DNA of 45,837 nt, from the NCBI GenBank assembly GCA_013697915.1, contig JACCVY010000124.1:1-45837 (forward strand), written 5' to 3'. Below, in pieces: positions 8,763 through 16,142 of the stretch. Origin of the DNA: Blastocatellia bacterium. Its GTDB lineage: Bacteria; Acidobacteriota; Blastocatellia; Pyrinomonadales; Pyrinomonadaceae. The notes under the pieces were generated by a model. That model had not been told where the DNA came from, made no database searches, and saw only the letters and a list, made by a program, of their open reading frames with translations. Position 1 is the stretch's first letter. The number at the start of each line of letters is the position of its first letter. The translations under genes and the position numbers were made by a program.

Positions 8763-9305
8763 ATGGCTAGAATCGCGGATGCTGATGTCGAGCAGGCGGA
8801 TCGTTGTGTGAAAGACGTGCTCGACGCGCAGCGGAAAACGTGGGGCGCACCACTGCTCAATCACCTCCTGTACGCCAGGCGTCTTTCAATTTTCCGCGGC
8901 GCTCGCGCAATGTGGACGGGCATTGAAAGCTCCGGATTAATTGACGCGGGCTTGCGCGGGCTGATCAATCGCCGCGTGGCCGCGCTGAACGGGTGCGAGT
9001 TTTGACAGGATATAAATGCTGCCGTGAGCAGCCGGCTGGGTGTTTCTATTGAAAAGATTGAAGCGCTGGAAAGCTACGCAACCAGCGGTCTGTACAATGC
9101 AGTCGAGCGCGCTGCCCTCGAGTATGCCGACAGCATTACGATAACTGGCCGCGACGTCAGTGATGATCTTTTTGCGCGACTTCGCTGTTACTACAGCGAC
9201 GACGAGATAGTGGAATTGACGGCAACGATTGCCTGGGAAAATTCTTCGAGCAAATTCAATCGTGCCTTGCGCGTGCCGTCGCAGCGTCTGTGGAAGATGG
9301 ATTGA
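8763..9305 (+). CDS. AhpD/carboxymuconolactone-decarboxylase-family protein with in-frame TGA at the CxxC motif (candidate selenoprotein)
   Basis: Read through the TGA at 9003-9005 this is a 180-residue protein of normal family length. Residues 1-80 end in RRVAALNGCEF and the frame resumes QDINAAVSSRLGVS, so the TGA replaces the second residue of the CxxC redox motif (usual form: NGCxFCxDIN). The rest matches the family C-terminal half well (RAALEYADSITIT, LFARLRCYYSDDEIVELTATIAWEN). Family members are thiol peroxidase/reductase-like proteins; the second Cys is the reactive one in mycobacterial AhpD. CxxU forms of AhpD-like proteins are known from environmental surveys. A hairpin meeting bacterial SECIS spacing follows. 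The alternative is a TGC/TGT to TGA nonsense mutation or sequence error, giving an 80-residue fragment. GGAGG 10 bases upstream supports the ATG. No sel genes are in the window. Confidence 0.7.
9003..9036 (+). promoter_or_regulatory. UGA codon plus candidate bacterial SECIS hairpin
   Basis: After the UGA come 12 bases, then a perfect 5-bp stem GCTGC (9018-9022) / GCAGC (9028-9032) with loop CGTGA. The loop starts 17 bases after the UGA and has G at its second position. As I know it, bacterial SECIS elements have an apical loop ~16-37 bases after UGA with a G in the first two loop positions. An alternative stem GCCG/CGGC (9021-9024 with 9033-9036) also places G second in the loop. The stem is short, so this alone is weak proof. 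Confidence 0.45.
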
Positions 9306-9330
9306 CCAAACTTAAGTTTGAAGTCTTTCT

Positions 9331-9420
9331 CCCTCTCCCTTTGGGTGAGGGTTGGGGAGAGGGCTTGTGCGCTTCAAGCTTCGCACCCTCCCCTAACCCC
9401 TCCCAAAGAGAGGGGAAGAA
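9331..9420. repeat. Long imperfect intergenic palindrome (CT/GA-rich)
   Basis: A left arm of CCCTCTCCCTTTGGGTGAGG type followed by GGGGAGAGGG is mirrored by a right arm reading CCCTCCCCTAACCCC...GAGAGGGG, around a ~20-base centre. It looks like the dispersed intergenic palindromes seen in many bacteria. It sits after the AhpD-like gene and could end or stabilise its mRNA, although no T-run follows. Confidence 0.7.
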
Positions 9421-9499
9421 ACCACACACTTTTCAATAACTTGTTCTGACGTTAATTAAGTTTGTCGAACTCTTACTATTCTCTCCCCGCTTCAACTGA

Positions 9500-10435
9500 A
9501 TGCCTTTCATCCAAAACGATCGTTCACATTCGTTGCTCGGCAGTTTTGCACTGGTTGTAATTATTGTCGCGCTGTTTTTTTCAGCGAATGTTTCAAGGCT
9601 TCAGGCGCAAACATCGGCGCGACCCTCTCGGATAGCGCTGCTCGACTTTGGGGAAACGGCATTCGCCCGAGAAGCGGTCGAAAAGTTTTCAACTAGTCTA
9701 AGACAGGACAACACTATTGAGGTTCTTGATCGCGATCAGGTCCGCGCCGCCGCTCGCGGTGCGGGCTACGCCGGCTCATTGAACCTGTCGCTCGTTGACG
9801 CGCGCAATCTTGGCACTGTGCTTGGCTGTGACTTTTTTGTCCTGGGCGACGCGCAAACGCTGCGTCGTTCGCCTTCTGCTGGGCCATTTTACTTTGAATC
9901 CTATGCCTCGATTTTTTTGGTTAGCGCGCGCACTGGCCGGCTCATAAGCTGGGAACGCCCTAACTTTCGCGCCGCGGCTGCCGCGGTCGCTGAACACTCG
10001 TTGCTGAACGAGTTAGCCGGAGGAGCGCTCCGGCATCGCATTCTTGTTTCAATACATCGAGCCGCGGTGGGTGAACGTGCTGAGCGCGCAATCATAATTG
10101 ACGGAGAGATACCGATCATTGAAGAGGCGCCTGATGATGACAAGGTGGCCGAAGCCGCAGGGCTGAGATTGCCGAAACCGTATCGCCGCTTTCTGCCTGC
10201 CTATCCGGAAACTGCGGCCGCCGCCGAAGCTGAAGCCGTTGTCGACGTGCTCGTCGATCTGGATAGTAGTGGCGAAGTTCAGCGCGCCGAAGTGGTCCGC
10301 TGGGCCGGCTTTGGGTTGGACCTGGCAACACTCGAGACTATTCACAAGCTGCACTTTTTCCCAGCAATGCGCGAAGAGGTTGCAGTTCCGATTCGTATTC
10401 TGTTGCGCTACAACTTTCGCAAGCCGCCGCCGTAG
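9500..10435 (+). CDS. CsgG/FlgO-like periplasmic protein with C-terminal TonB_C domain
   Basis: The protein has 311 residues. It starts with a signal peptide or anchor (LLGSFALVVIIVALFFSANV, cleavage likely near QAQ). Residues ~40-150 have the CsgG/FlgO-like pattern RIALLDFG...F...L...EVLDRDQVRAA...ARNLGTVLGCDFFVLGDA. Residues ~235-311 look like a TonB C-terminal domain (VVDVLVDLDSSGEVQRAEVV, then FGLDLATLETIHKLHFFPA and VPIRILLRYNF). The protein is thus likely envelope-located and may contact an outer-membrane receptor. No ExbBD genes are near. Start ATG without a clear ribosome-binding site. Confidence 0.65.
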   Translation: MPFIQNDRSHSLLGSFALVVIIVALFFSANVSRLQAQTSARPSRIALLDFGETAFAREAVEKFSTSLRQDNTIEVLDRDQVRAAARGAGYAGSLNLSLVDARNLGTVLGCDFFVLGDAQTLRRSPSAGPFYFESYASIFLVSARTGRLISWERPNFRAAAAAVAEHSLLNELAGGALRHRILVSIHRAAVGERAERAIIIDGEIPIIEEAPDDDKVAEAAGLRLPKPYRRFLPAYPETAAAAEAEAVVDVLVDLDSSGEVQRAEVVRWAGFGLDLATLETIHKLHFFPAMREEVAVPIRILLRYNFRKPPP

Positions 10436-10442
10436 TACGTGT

Positions 10443-10465
10443 GACAGACATCCTTATCTGTCTTT
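10443..10465 (+). terminator. Weak hairpin followed by TTT after the TonB_C gene
   Basis: GACAGA (10443-10448) pairs with TCTGTC (10457-10462) across an 8-base loop and is followed by TTT. It is too weak and its T-run too short to be a confident terminator; it may be a small intergenic palindrome. It marks the boundary before the truncated protease frame. Confidence 0.4.
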
Positions 10466-10483
10466 CAGTTCAGTCCGTAATTC

Positions 10484-10888
10484 GTGAAGAATTCCGGTTT
10501 CAATACAATTCGACAACCGCGCGTCGCGCGCGCGGAACCCGCGGCGATAGATGTACCGGTTATCGTCTTAACCGGCGAGCGCACCGCTAGCGCTGCCGAG
10601 ATTTTCGTTGCCGCTCTGGCAAAGGCTAAATGCGCAAGAATCATCGGCACACAAACGTGCGGCTGCGTGCTGGCAATTCGCGCGCGCCACAATTTGCCGG
10701 ATGGTGGAGTGTTGGATGTTAGCGAGTTGGATTACAAAACGCCGGCGGGCGAACGTCTCGAAGGACATGGTATCCAACCCGAACAGATGGTGGTGGCCCA
10801 CCGCGAAGATCTATATGGGAACCGCGATGCAGCGTTGGCTGACGCGCTTAGTCAGTTGACGTTGCTTCAAAGCCAACCTCATAGATAA
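10484..10888 (+). pseudogene. C-terminal fragment of an S41 (CtpA/Tsp-type) protease
   Basis: 134 residues from a GTG; a TAA lies just two codons upstream. It matches only the end of the S41 catalytic domain: VPVIVLTGERTASAAEIFVA carries the nucleophilic Ser context (SASAAEI-type), followed by ARIIGTQTCGC where active members read GTxTFGKG, so the general-base Lys position appears to be Cys. DGGVLDVSELDYKTPAGE and GIQPE match the usual tail. The PDZ domain and the front of the protease core are absent upstream in any frame. It is best read as a remnant; a small free-standing non-catalytic domain is less likely. Confidence 0.6.
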
Positions 10889-10994
10889 CTTCGATGGGTT
10901 ATCTCGCTGCAAATCCCATCTGAAACCCTTCCGCCCGTTGCAATCGCTCATGCTATGATGCCCGCGCGCCGCGGCATCCGCGGGTAAATCATCC

Positions 10995-12236
10995 ATGCTT
11001 TATTTATCTCAAGTGTTGGGTCGCCCCGTACGCGATCTGGAAGGCGAACGTGTCGCGACGATTAAGGATGTAATTGTGCGTCTTGGCGAAGAAGATCATC
11101 CGCCAATGCTCGGGCTGGTTGCGCGCTATCGCCGGCGCGATTTTTTTGTCTCACGCTGGCGCATTACAAACTTTGACGAGCATGGCGTCGGTTTGAATTC
11201 AGACATTCTTGATCTGCGTCCCTTCGTCCGCCGCGATAATGAAGTTTTGCTGGCGCGTGATGTGCTCGATAAGCAGTTGATCGACGTGGACGGCAAACGC
11301 GTCGTTCGCGTTAACGACGTGCAGATTATCGCAGCGGCCGGAGACTGGAGAGTGACGGGCGCTGACGTGAGCTTGCAAGGACTGTGGCGGCGGCTGGCGC
11401 CCGCAAGTTTTTTGGGAACAAGAAAACCAGTTGAGGTTATCGACTGGTCCGATGTCGGCTATCTCGCCACCGATGCGGCGACCGTCCAGTTAAAGTCGGC
11501 GAGCGGAAAACTTGCACGCCTGCACCCGGTCGAAATCGCGCGTCTCGCGGAAGCGCTTTCTTATCACCACGGTTCCGAAGTAGTCGAATCTTTGGACGAT
11601 GAAACAGCGGCGGAGACTTTGGAAGAGATGCCGTCGGAACGGCAAGCACGCATCCTCGGCGACATGGACGAAGAACGCGCTGCCGACATTCTTGAGTGGA
11701 TGTCGCCTGACGAAGCCGCTGACGTGCTTGGCGATCTGCCTGAAGAGAAGGCAGAAGAGTTACTGGGCTTGATGGAAAGTGAGGAGCAAGCGGAAGTCGC
11801 TGAGCTATTGCCTTATGCCGACGACACGGCGGGCGGCTTGATGACCACGGAATTCGTAACGCTGCCGCGGGAGTTGACGGTCGGTGAAGCGCTGGCGCGT
11901 TTGCGAGAGATGGCGGAAACGCCAAACATGATCTATTACCTTTATGTGGTCGCGTCAGAAGGGTCCTGGCAACTCGAGGGTGTGATTGCCTTGCGCAGTT
12001 TGATTCTTGCCGATCCTTCGGTACCGCTGGCCAACGTGATGCGCACGGAATTTCAAAAAGCGGATGCGGACGAATCTGCTGAAGACGTGGCGCACCGAAT
12101 TGCCGAGTATAATTTGCTGGCGCTCCCGGTCGTCGATGAAGCGGGTGAGATCCTCGGAATCATAACCGTGGATGACGCGATGGAAATTCTTTTGCCGAAA
12201 GACTGGCGACAGCGTTTGCCGAGACTGCTGGGATAA
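10995..12236 (+). CDS. PRC-barrel/MgtE-N/CBS sensor-like protein
   Basis: The protein has 413 residues and no membrane segment. Residues ~1-80 and ~88-165 look like two PRC-barrel domains (LSQVLGRPVRDLEGERVATI; DVLDKQLIDVDGKRVVRVND). Residues ~190-290 are the MgtE intracellular N domain, a superhelix of acidic repeats (EMPSERQARILGDMDEERAA, MSPDEAADVLGDLPEEKAEE). Residues ~295-413 are a CBS pair ending in IITVDDAMEILL. In MgtE these N and CBS domains sense cytosolic Mg2+ and lock the pore; here the pore domain is missing. The next gene is an Nramp-type transporter, so this may be its sensor subunit. That role is inferred from adjacency and domains only. Confidence 0.85.
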   Translation: MLYLSQVLGRPVRDLEGERVATIKDVIVRLGEEDHPPMLGLVARYRRRDFFVSRWRITNFDEHGVGLNSDILDLRPFVRRDNEVLLARDVLDKQLIDVDGKRVVRVNDVQIIAAAGDWRVTGADVSLQGLWRRLAPASFLGTRKPVEVIDWSDVGYLATDAATVQLKSASGKLARLHPVEIARLAEALSYHHGSEVVESLDDETAAETLEEMPSERQARILGDMDEERAADILEWMSPDEAADVLGDLPEEKAEELLGLMESEEQAEVAELLPYADDTAGGLMTTEFVTLPRELTVGEALARLREMAETPNMIYYLYVVASEGSWQLEGVIALRSLILADPSVPLANVMRTEFQKADADESAEDVAHRIAEYNLLALPVVDEAGEILGIITVDDAMEILLPKDWRQRLPRLLG

Positions 12237-12240
12237 AATT

Positions 12241-12348
12241 TGGCCGCGGATTAAGGCGGATTACGCGAATCTGAAGAGTTCTTCCCGAGCTTGAACTAAT
12301 TGTTTCTTGATCTGATCCGCGTTTATCCGCGCAAATCTGCGGCTAAGA
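12241..12348. repeat. Intergenic palindrome between the sensor and Nramp genes
   Basis: A left arm CCGCGGATTAAGGCGGATTA and a right arm GTTTATCCGCGCAAATCTGC are imperfect inverted copies around a ~50-base centre. The CGCGGATTA words resemble a widespread intergenic palindrome class. It fills most of the 138-base gap. Confidence 0.6.
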
Positions 12349-12374
12349 ACGTATGACTGACGGAGAACCTCCAA

Positions 12375-13694
12375 GTGGCAGAATCACGAGCAGCGGTCAG
12401 GGCCGCAGGACGACGTTTATTGCGTCGTGGCGCTCGTGGTGTGAGCCATACCGTCGCCCGCCGCAGTCGAATCCTTGCGTTCCTGGCCTTGCTTGGACCA
12501 GGCATGATTGCTGCCAGCGCGGGTAATGACGCCGGCGGCATCGCAACCTTCGCTTCCGTCGGAGCCGAGCACGGCTACCAACTTCTCTGGATCCTCATTC
12601 CCATAACAATCAGTCTGGGCATTGTTCAGGAAATGTGCGCGCGCATGGGTGCGGTTACCGGCAAAGGACTTGCCGACCTCGTGCGCGAAAGGTTCGGTGT
12701 GCGCTGGACTGCGTTCATCATGCTGGCTCTGCTGATTGCTAATGGCGGCGTGACTGTTTCGGAGTTCGTTGGTATCGCAGCCGCGACCGAACTGTTCGGC
12801 GTGCCGCGCTTCATCTCCGTTCCTTTGTCCGCGTTCAGCATTTGGTGGCTGGTTGTGAAAGGTTCCTATCAACGAGTGGAGCGCGCGTTTCTTTTAATGT
12901 CACTGGTTTTCCTCGGCTACATCGTTTCTGCATTTATGGCCCATCCTGATTGGAGCGCGGTCGCAGTTGGTCTAGTGAGACCTACTCCCAGTTTGGGTGC
13001 GGCATATCTGTTCACGTGTGTTGCCGTGATCGGAACAACGATCTCGCCGTACATGCAGGTCTACGTGCAATCGTCGGTGGTTGAAAAGGGTGTGACTCTT
13101 GAAGAGTACCGGAAAACAAAAGCCGATGTCTGGGTCGGAACAATTTTCGCGATGCTGGTTGTTTTCTTTATCGTGGTGTCGACGGGAGCGACGCTTCACA
13201 AGTTTGGCATTCGCATAGAAACCGCCGCCGATGCTGCGCGAGCATTGAAACCGCTGGCCGGACCCTATGCAGAAAAACTATTCGCCGTTGGTTTGTTTGG
13301 AGCTTCGATGCTGGCCGCAGGTGTGCTGCCGCTCGCCACTGCCTACTCGATCAGCGAAGCTCTGGGTTTCGAGAAAGGCGTGTCGCGTAGTTTTCGCGAA
13401 GCGCCAATCTTCATTGGGGTTTTCACTTTTCTGGTAGCGGTCGGCGCCGCCATCGCAGTCATTCCGAACCTGCCGTTGATTCGCGTGTTACTCGTTACCC
13501 AGGTTATCAACGGACTGCTCTTGCCAATCATTCTTTTCGCGGTTATGCGTCTGGTTAACGATCGTGAAATCATGGGCGCCTATGTCAACGGGCGGCTTTA
13601 CAACCTCCTCGCCTGGTTGACAGTAATCATCGTCACTGCCCTCTCGCTTTTGTTAATTCTGGCAACGGTCTTTCCTCGCCTTTTCGCAGTTTGA
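12375..13694 (+). CDS. Nramp (SLC11)-family divalent-metal transporter, atypical metal site
   Basis: The protein has 439 residues with about 11 hydrophobic helices. The start is GTG at 12375, with GGAG nine bases upstream. The family opening LLGPGMIAASAGNDAGGIAT aligns with GPG...DPGNxAT: Asp52 is kept but the Asn ligand is Gly55 and Pro is Ala. In helix 6, TTISPYMQVYVQSS aligns with TxMPHNxxLHS: the Met ligand is Ser224 and the His is Tyr226. Mn/Fe-type Nramp proteins use the Asn and Met; replacement points to a divergent branch, possibly one carrying Mg2+ or another hard ion (inference). It is preceded by an MgtE-type sensor gene and overlaps the next gene by four bases. Confidence 0.85.
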   Translation: MAESRAAVRAAGRRLLRRGARGVSHTVARRSRILAFLALLGPGMIAASAGNDAGGIATFASVGAEHGYQLLWILIPITISLGIVQEMCARMGAVTGKGLADLVRERFGVRWTAFIMLALLIANGGVTVSEFVGIAAATELFGVPRFISVPLSAFSIWWLVVKGSYQRVERAFLLMSLVFLGYIVSAFMAHPDWSAVAVGLVRPTPSLGAAYLFTCVAVIGTTISPYMQVYVQSSVVEKGVTLEEYRKTKADVWVGTIFAMLVVFFIVVSTGATLHKFGIRIETAADAARALKPLAGPYAEKLFAVGLFGASMLAAGVLPLATAYSISEALGFEKGVSRSFREAPIFIGVFTFLVAVGAAIAVIPNLPLIRVLLVTQVINGLLLPIILFAVMRLVNDREIMGAYVNGRLYNLLAWLTVIIVTALSLLLILATVFPRLFAV

Positions 13695-15250
13695 CGAGCG
13701 AGCTCCTGTCCCTGCTGCGGCGCAAATCTCTCTCGCCAAGCAACGCAATCAGTGATAAAAGAATAGGACACAAAACCCTGTTGCACTTGCCGGAACCGTC
13801 AGCAAAAAACGTGAAGCGTCCCCAAGCCAAAAACAAAGCTGTTCTGTTCCTGGTGGCGACCGCCGTCGTCGTCCTGGCGATCTATCTCGTCTTCAAGTTC
13901 GATGACCAGCTGCAGGTTCTGCTGAGTTCTCGGATGGCGGGGCGGTCTTTTAACCCCAGTACGATTATCGGAGTTCTGCAACTGGTTTTGTTTGCGACGC
14001 TCGTCTACCTCGTCGTTCGCGCGCTCAACGTCGCGATCTTTGGATTGGTTCGTTTGCGTCGCGGTTTCGACGCACCGACGCTTGTTCGGAACATGTTTTC
14101 GATCATCGCGTTTACCGCGTTGTTCTTCGTGATCTTCACTCAGATTTTTCCTGGCGTTAACCTCGGCGCACTTTTCACTACTTCAGCCATCTTCGGCGTA
14201 ATTCTCGGCCTTGCCTTGCAGGACACGCTCGGGAATTTCTTTGCCGGCATTTCCCTGCAAGCAGATCGGCCGTTCCAGGTTGGCGACGTGATCACCGTTG
14301 GCTCCCACCAACATACCGGAGTGGTCGAGGAGATCACCTGGCGGGCTGTCAAAATCAGAACCTTCCAGAATCATGTCGTGCTCATAAGCAACAGCACAGC
14401 AGCGAAAGAGCCGATTGAAGTGGGCCCCCGCAACAACTTGAATGCGCGCCTGGTTTTCTTTAATACCCTTTTCTCGGATTCCCCGGCGAAGACGATCCAT
14501 GTTGTCCGAGAAGCGGTGCGCGAAGCTGACAACGTCTCCCAGAAAATCACGCCCATCGTGCGCATCCGCAACCTTGGTGAGAGCGCGGTAGAGTACGAAG
14601 TCAAGTACTGGCTCGAGGACTATGCCAAGTACAACGACACTGACGCTCTGGTGCGGCAACGGATCTGGTATGCCTTCCGTCGCAACGATCTGAGCTTTGC
14701 GTACCCAACCCGCACGCTGCTGGTTGAAAGAAAACCAAAGACGTCAGGCGGCGACGCCGCGCCCATCGTCGAGCGGCTGGCGGCCGTTGATATCTTTGCT
14801 CCGCTATCGACTGAGGAAACGACAATGCTGGCACAGGCCGCGAGTAGTCATGTGTTCGCGCCCGGCGAAACCGTCATTCGCGCCGGCGATCCTGGTTCGT
14901 CAATGTTCGTGGTCCATAACGGCCGGGTGGCCGTTCAGTTGAGTGAAAACGGCAGGCCGCGAACTGTTGCCACGCTGAGTGAAGGCGCTTTCTTCGGCGA
15001 GATGGCGTTGTTTACCGGCGAACCACGAACGGCAAATATCGTCGCCCTCGAAGAAACTGAGGTTTTGGAGATCGGTCATCAGGCGATGAAACTGGTTTTC
15101 GACGCCAACCCCGATCTTGTGGAGTCGTTGAGCCATATCATCACGGAACGCCGTCAGGCCCTGGCCGCCAGTGAGGATCAGGGAGCCGCCGACATCGACG
15201 AATCCGCCGGTCTTCTGTCCGCCATTAAGCGTTTCTTCGGTCTCTCTTAA
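13691..15250 (+). CDS. MscS-family channel with C-terminal cyclic-nucleotide-binding domain
   Basis: The protein has 519 residues from a TTG overlapping the Nramp stop; the start is uncertain, as no ATG is available near the first helix. Hydrophobic segments lie at ~50-68, 95-117 and 135-155. The MscS pore and beta domain follows (LGALFTTSAIFGVILGLALQ, NFFAGISLQADRPFQVGDVI). Residues ~360-490 are a CNB domain with the phosphate-binding cassette FFGEMALFTGEPRTANIVAL, including the Arg that contacts cyclic-nucleotide phosphate. This is the bCNG architecture, in which ligand rather than tension mostly gates. The overlap implies co-translation with the Nramp gene. Confidence 0.85.
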   Translation: MTSELLSLLRRKSLSPSNAISDKRIGHKTLLHLPEPSAKNVKRPQAKNKAVLFLVATAVVVLAIYLVFKFDDQLQVLLSSRMAGRSFNPSTIIGVLQLVLFATLVYLVVRALNVAIFGLVRLRRGFDAPTLVRNMFSIIAFTALFFVIFTQIFPGVNLGALFTTSAIFGVILGLALQDTLGNFFAGISLQADRPFQVGDVITVGSHQHTGVVEEITWRAVKIRTFQNHVVLISNSTAAKEPIEVGPRNNLNARLVFFNTLFSDSPAKTIHVVREAVREADNVSQKITPIVRIRNLGESAVEYEVKYWLEDYAKYNDTDALVRQRIWYAFRRNDLSFAYPTRTLLVERKPKTSGGDAAPIVERLAAVDIFAPLSTEETTMLAQAASSHVFAPGETVIRAGDPGSSMFVVHNGRVAVQLSENGRPRTVATLSEGAFFGEMALFTGEPRTANIVALEETEVLEIGHQAMKLVFDANPDLVESLSHIITERRQALAASEDQGAADIDESAGLLSAIKRFFGLS

Positions 15251-15290
15251 CATCACTCAGTCAAACGTAACTAGATTCAAGCCAGCCACT

Positions 15291-15374
15291 CTCATGGTTG
15301 GGAAGGGTGGTTTACCCCCGCTAAGATTGAGAGGCATTCGACGGCCGGGGCAAGCCACCCTTCCCGACCTCGAG
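15291..15374. repeat. GGGAAGG/CCCCCGC palindromic element, copy 1
   Basis: Within the 332-base spacer 15251-15582. A left arm CTCATGGTTGGGAAGGGTGG followed by CCCCCGC is answered by GGCCGGGGCAAGCCACCC and TTCCCGACC. Similar elements lie at 30347-30479 and 42624-42759, which makes this a dispersed family. The rest of the spacer holds the hsp20 promoter and leader; no gene is seen. Confidence 0.7.
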
Positions 15375-15478
15375 CTGATCCAGCTTGACCTAATCTAGCC
15401 CAATTTTCCCTCTTCCGACGCATTGGCTACGTTCATTTTCTCCCCGTTTTGTTGGCTATTTCATCCCTTTTGGGCAAC

Positions 15479-15507
15479 TTGACAGAATCAGACTCAATCT
15501 TTATTAT
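15479..15507 (+). promoter_or_regulatory. Near-consensus sigma70-type promoter for the chaperone island
   Basis: TTGACA (15479-15484), a 17-base spacer, then TATTAT (15502-15507). Transcription would start near 15514, giving a ~70-base leader before hsp20. No CIRCE operator (TTAGCACTC-N9-GAGTGCTAA) and no clear heat-shock-sigma promoter was found, so induction may act on the leader. Confidence 0.7.
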
Positions 15508-15525
15508 TGCCTTGCGCTCACCGGG

Positions 15526-15573
15526 CTCACCCAAAAATATCAGCCCGCGAGCGTGAAGTGAAAATTGGGAGGA
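15526..15573 (+). promoter_or_regulatory. Possible Shine-Dalgarno-masking hairpin in the hsp20 leader
   Basis: CTCACCCAA (15526-15534) can pair with TTGGGAGG (15565-15572), which contains the ribosome-binding site: five pairs CCCAA/TTGGG, an A-A mismatch, then C-G and U-G. Small heat-shock genes often carry thermometers of this sort. It is a hand-drawn fold, not a computed one. Confidence 0.35.
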
Positions 15574-15582
15574 CATTTTGCA

Positions 15583-16116
15583 ATGACCATAGTTCGGTAT
15601 GACCCATTTCGTGATCTTCGCACCCTGCAGGAAGAAGTGAATCGATTGTTTTCTACGAACCTGACTCGAGGCTTCGGCGAAGAGGGCATCGGACGCGGGG
15701 CCTGGAATCCCAGCGTCGACATTTATGAGAACAAGGACCACATCGTTCTCGAAGCCGAACTGCCCGGAATGAAGCGGGAGGACTTTGAGTTGTCGGTTGA
15801 AAACAATGTGATTACTCTGCGCGGTGAGCGACAGTTCGAAAAGAAAGAAGATTCGGACAATTATCACCGCGTCGAACGATCTTATGGTTCGTTCACGCGT
15901 TCCTTCACTCTACCGCAAACGGTTTCGGCTGAAGGAGCAACTGCTGAATACAAAAACGGCGTGTTGCGCGTGACGTTGCCCAAGCGCGAAGAAACAAAGG
16001 CGCGTCGCATTGAAGTTAGCGGCGAAGGTGCAGGCACTTCCGCGAAGACGATCGAAGCAAAAGCGGAGAACGTGAATAATGCGACGAAATCGAGCCAGGC
16101 CGCCGGCGCTCGCTAA
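15583..16116 (+). CDS. Small heat-shock protein Hsp20 (first copy)
   Basis: 177 residues from the ATG at 15583, which has GGGAGGA nine bases upstream; a TTG at 15565 in the same frame would overlap that ribosome-binding site and is rejected. The alpha-crystallin domain spans ~40-140: WNPSVDIYENKDHIVLEAEL, then PGMKREDFELSVENNVITLR and the closing YKNGVLRVTLPKRE. The N-terminus (RYDPFRDLRTLQEEVNRLF) is usual for bacterial class A Hsp20. The ~35-residue Ala/Glu-rich tail after the domain lacks a clean IxI and is probably disordered. It holds unfolding proteins for ClpB; clpB follows 87 bases downstream. Confidence 0.93.
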   Translation: MTIVRYDPFRDLRTLQEEVNRLFSTNLTRGFGEEGIGRGAWNPSVDIYENKDHIVLEAELPGMKREDFELSVENNVITLRGERQFEKKEDSDNYHRVERSYGSFTRSFTLPQTVSAEGATAEYKNGVLRVTLPKREETKARRIEVSGEGAGTSAKTIEAKAENVNNATKSSQAAGAR

Positions 16117-16142
16117 AATATTCAGGCGGTGACAAACACAGG

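Noticed and set aside
15565-15582. TTG start for the first hsp20
   Set aside because: It overlaps the GGGAGGA that serves the ATG at 15583.
15251-15582. CIRCE operator upstream of the chaperone island
   Set aside because: No TTAGCACTC-N9-GAGTGCTAA or close variant was found here or before groEL.
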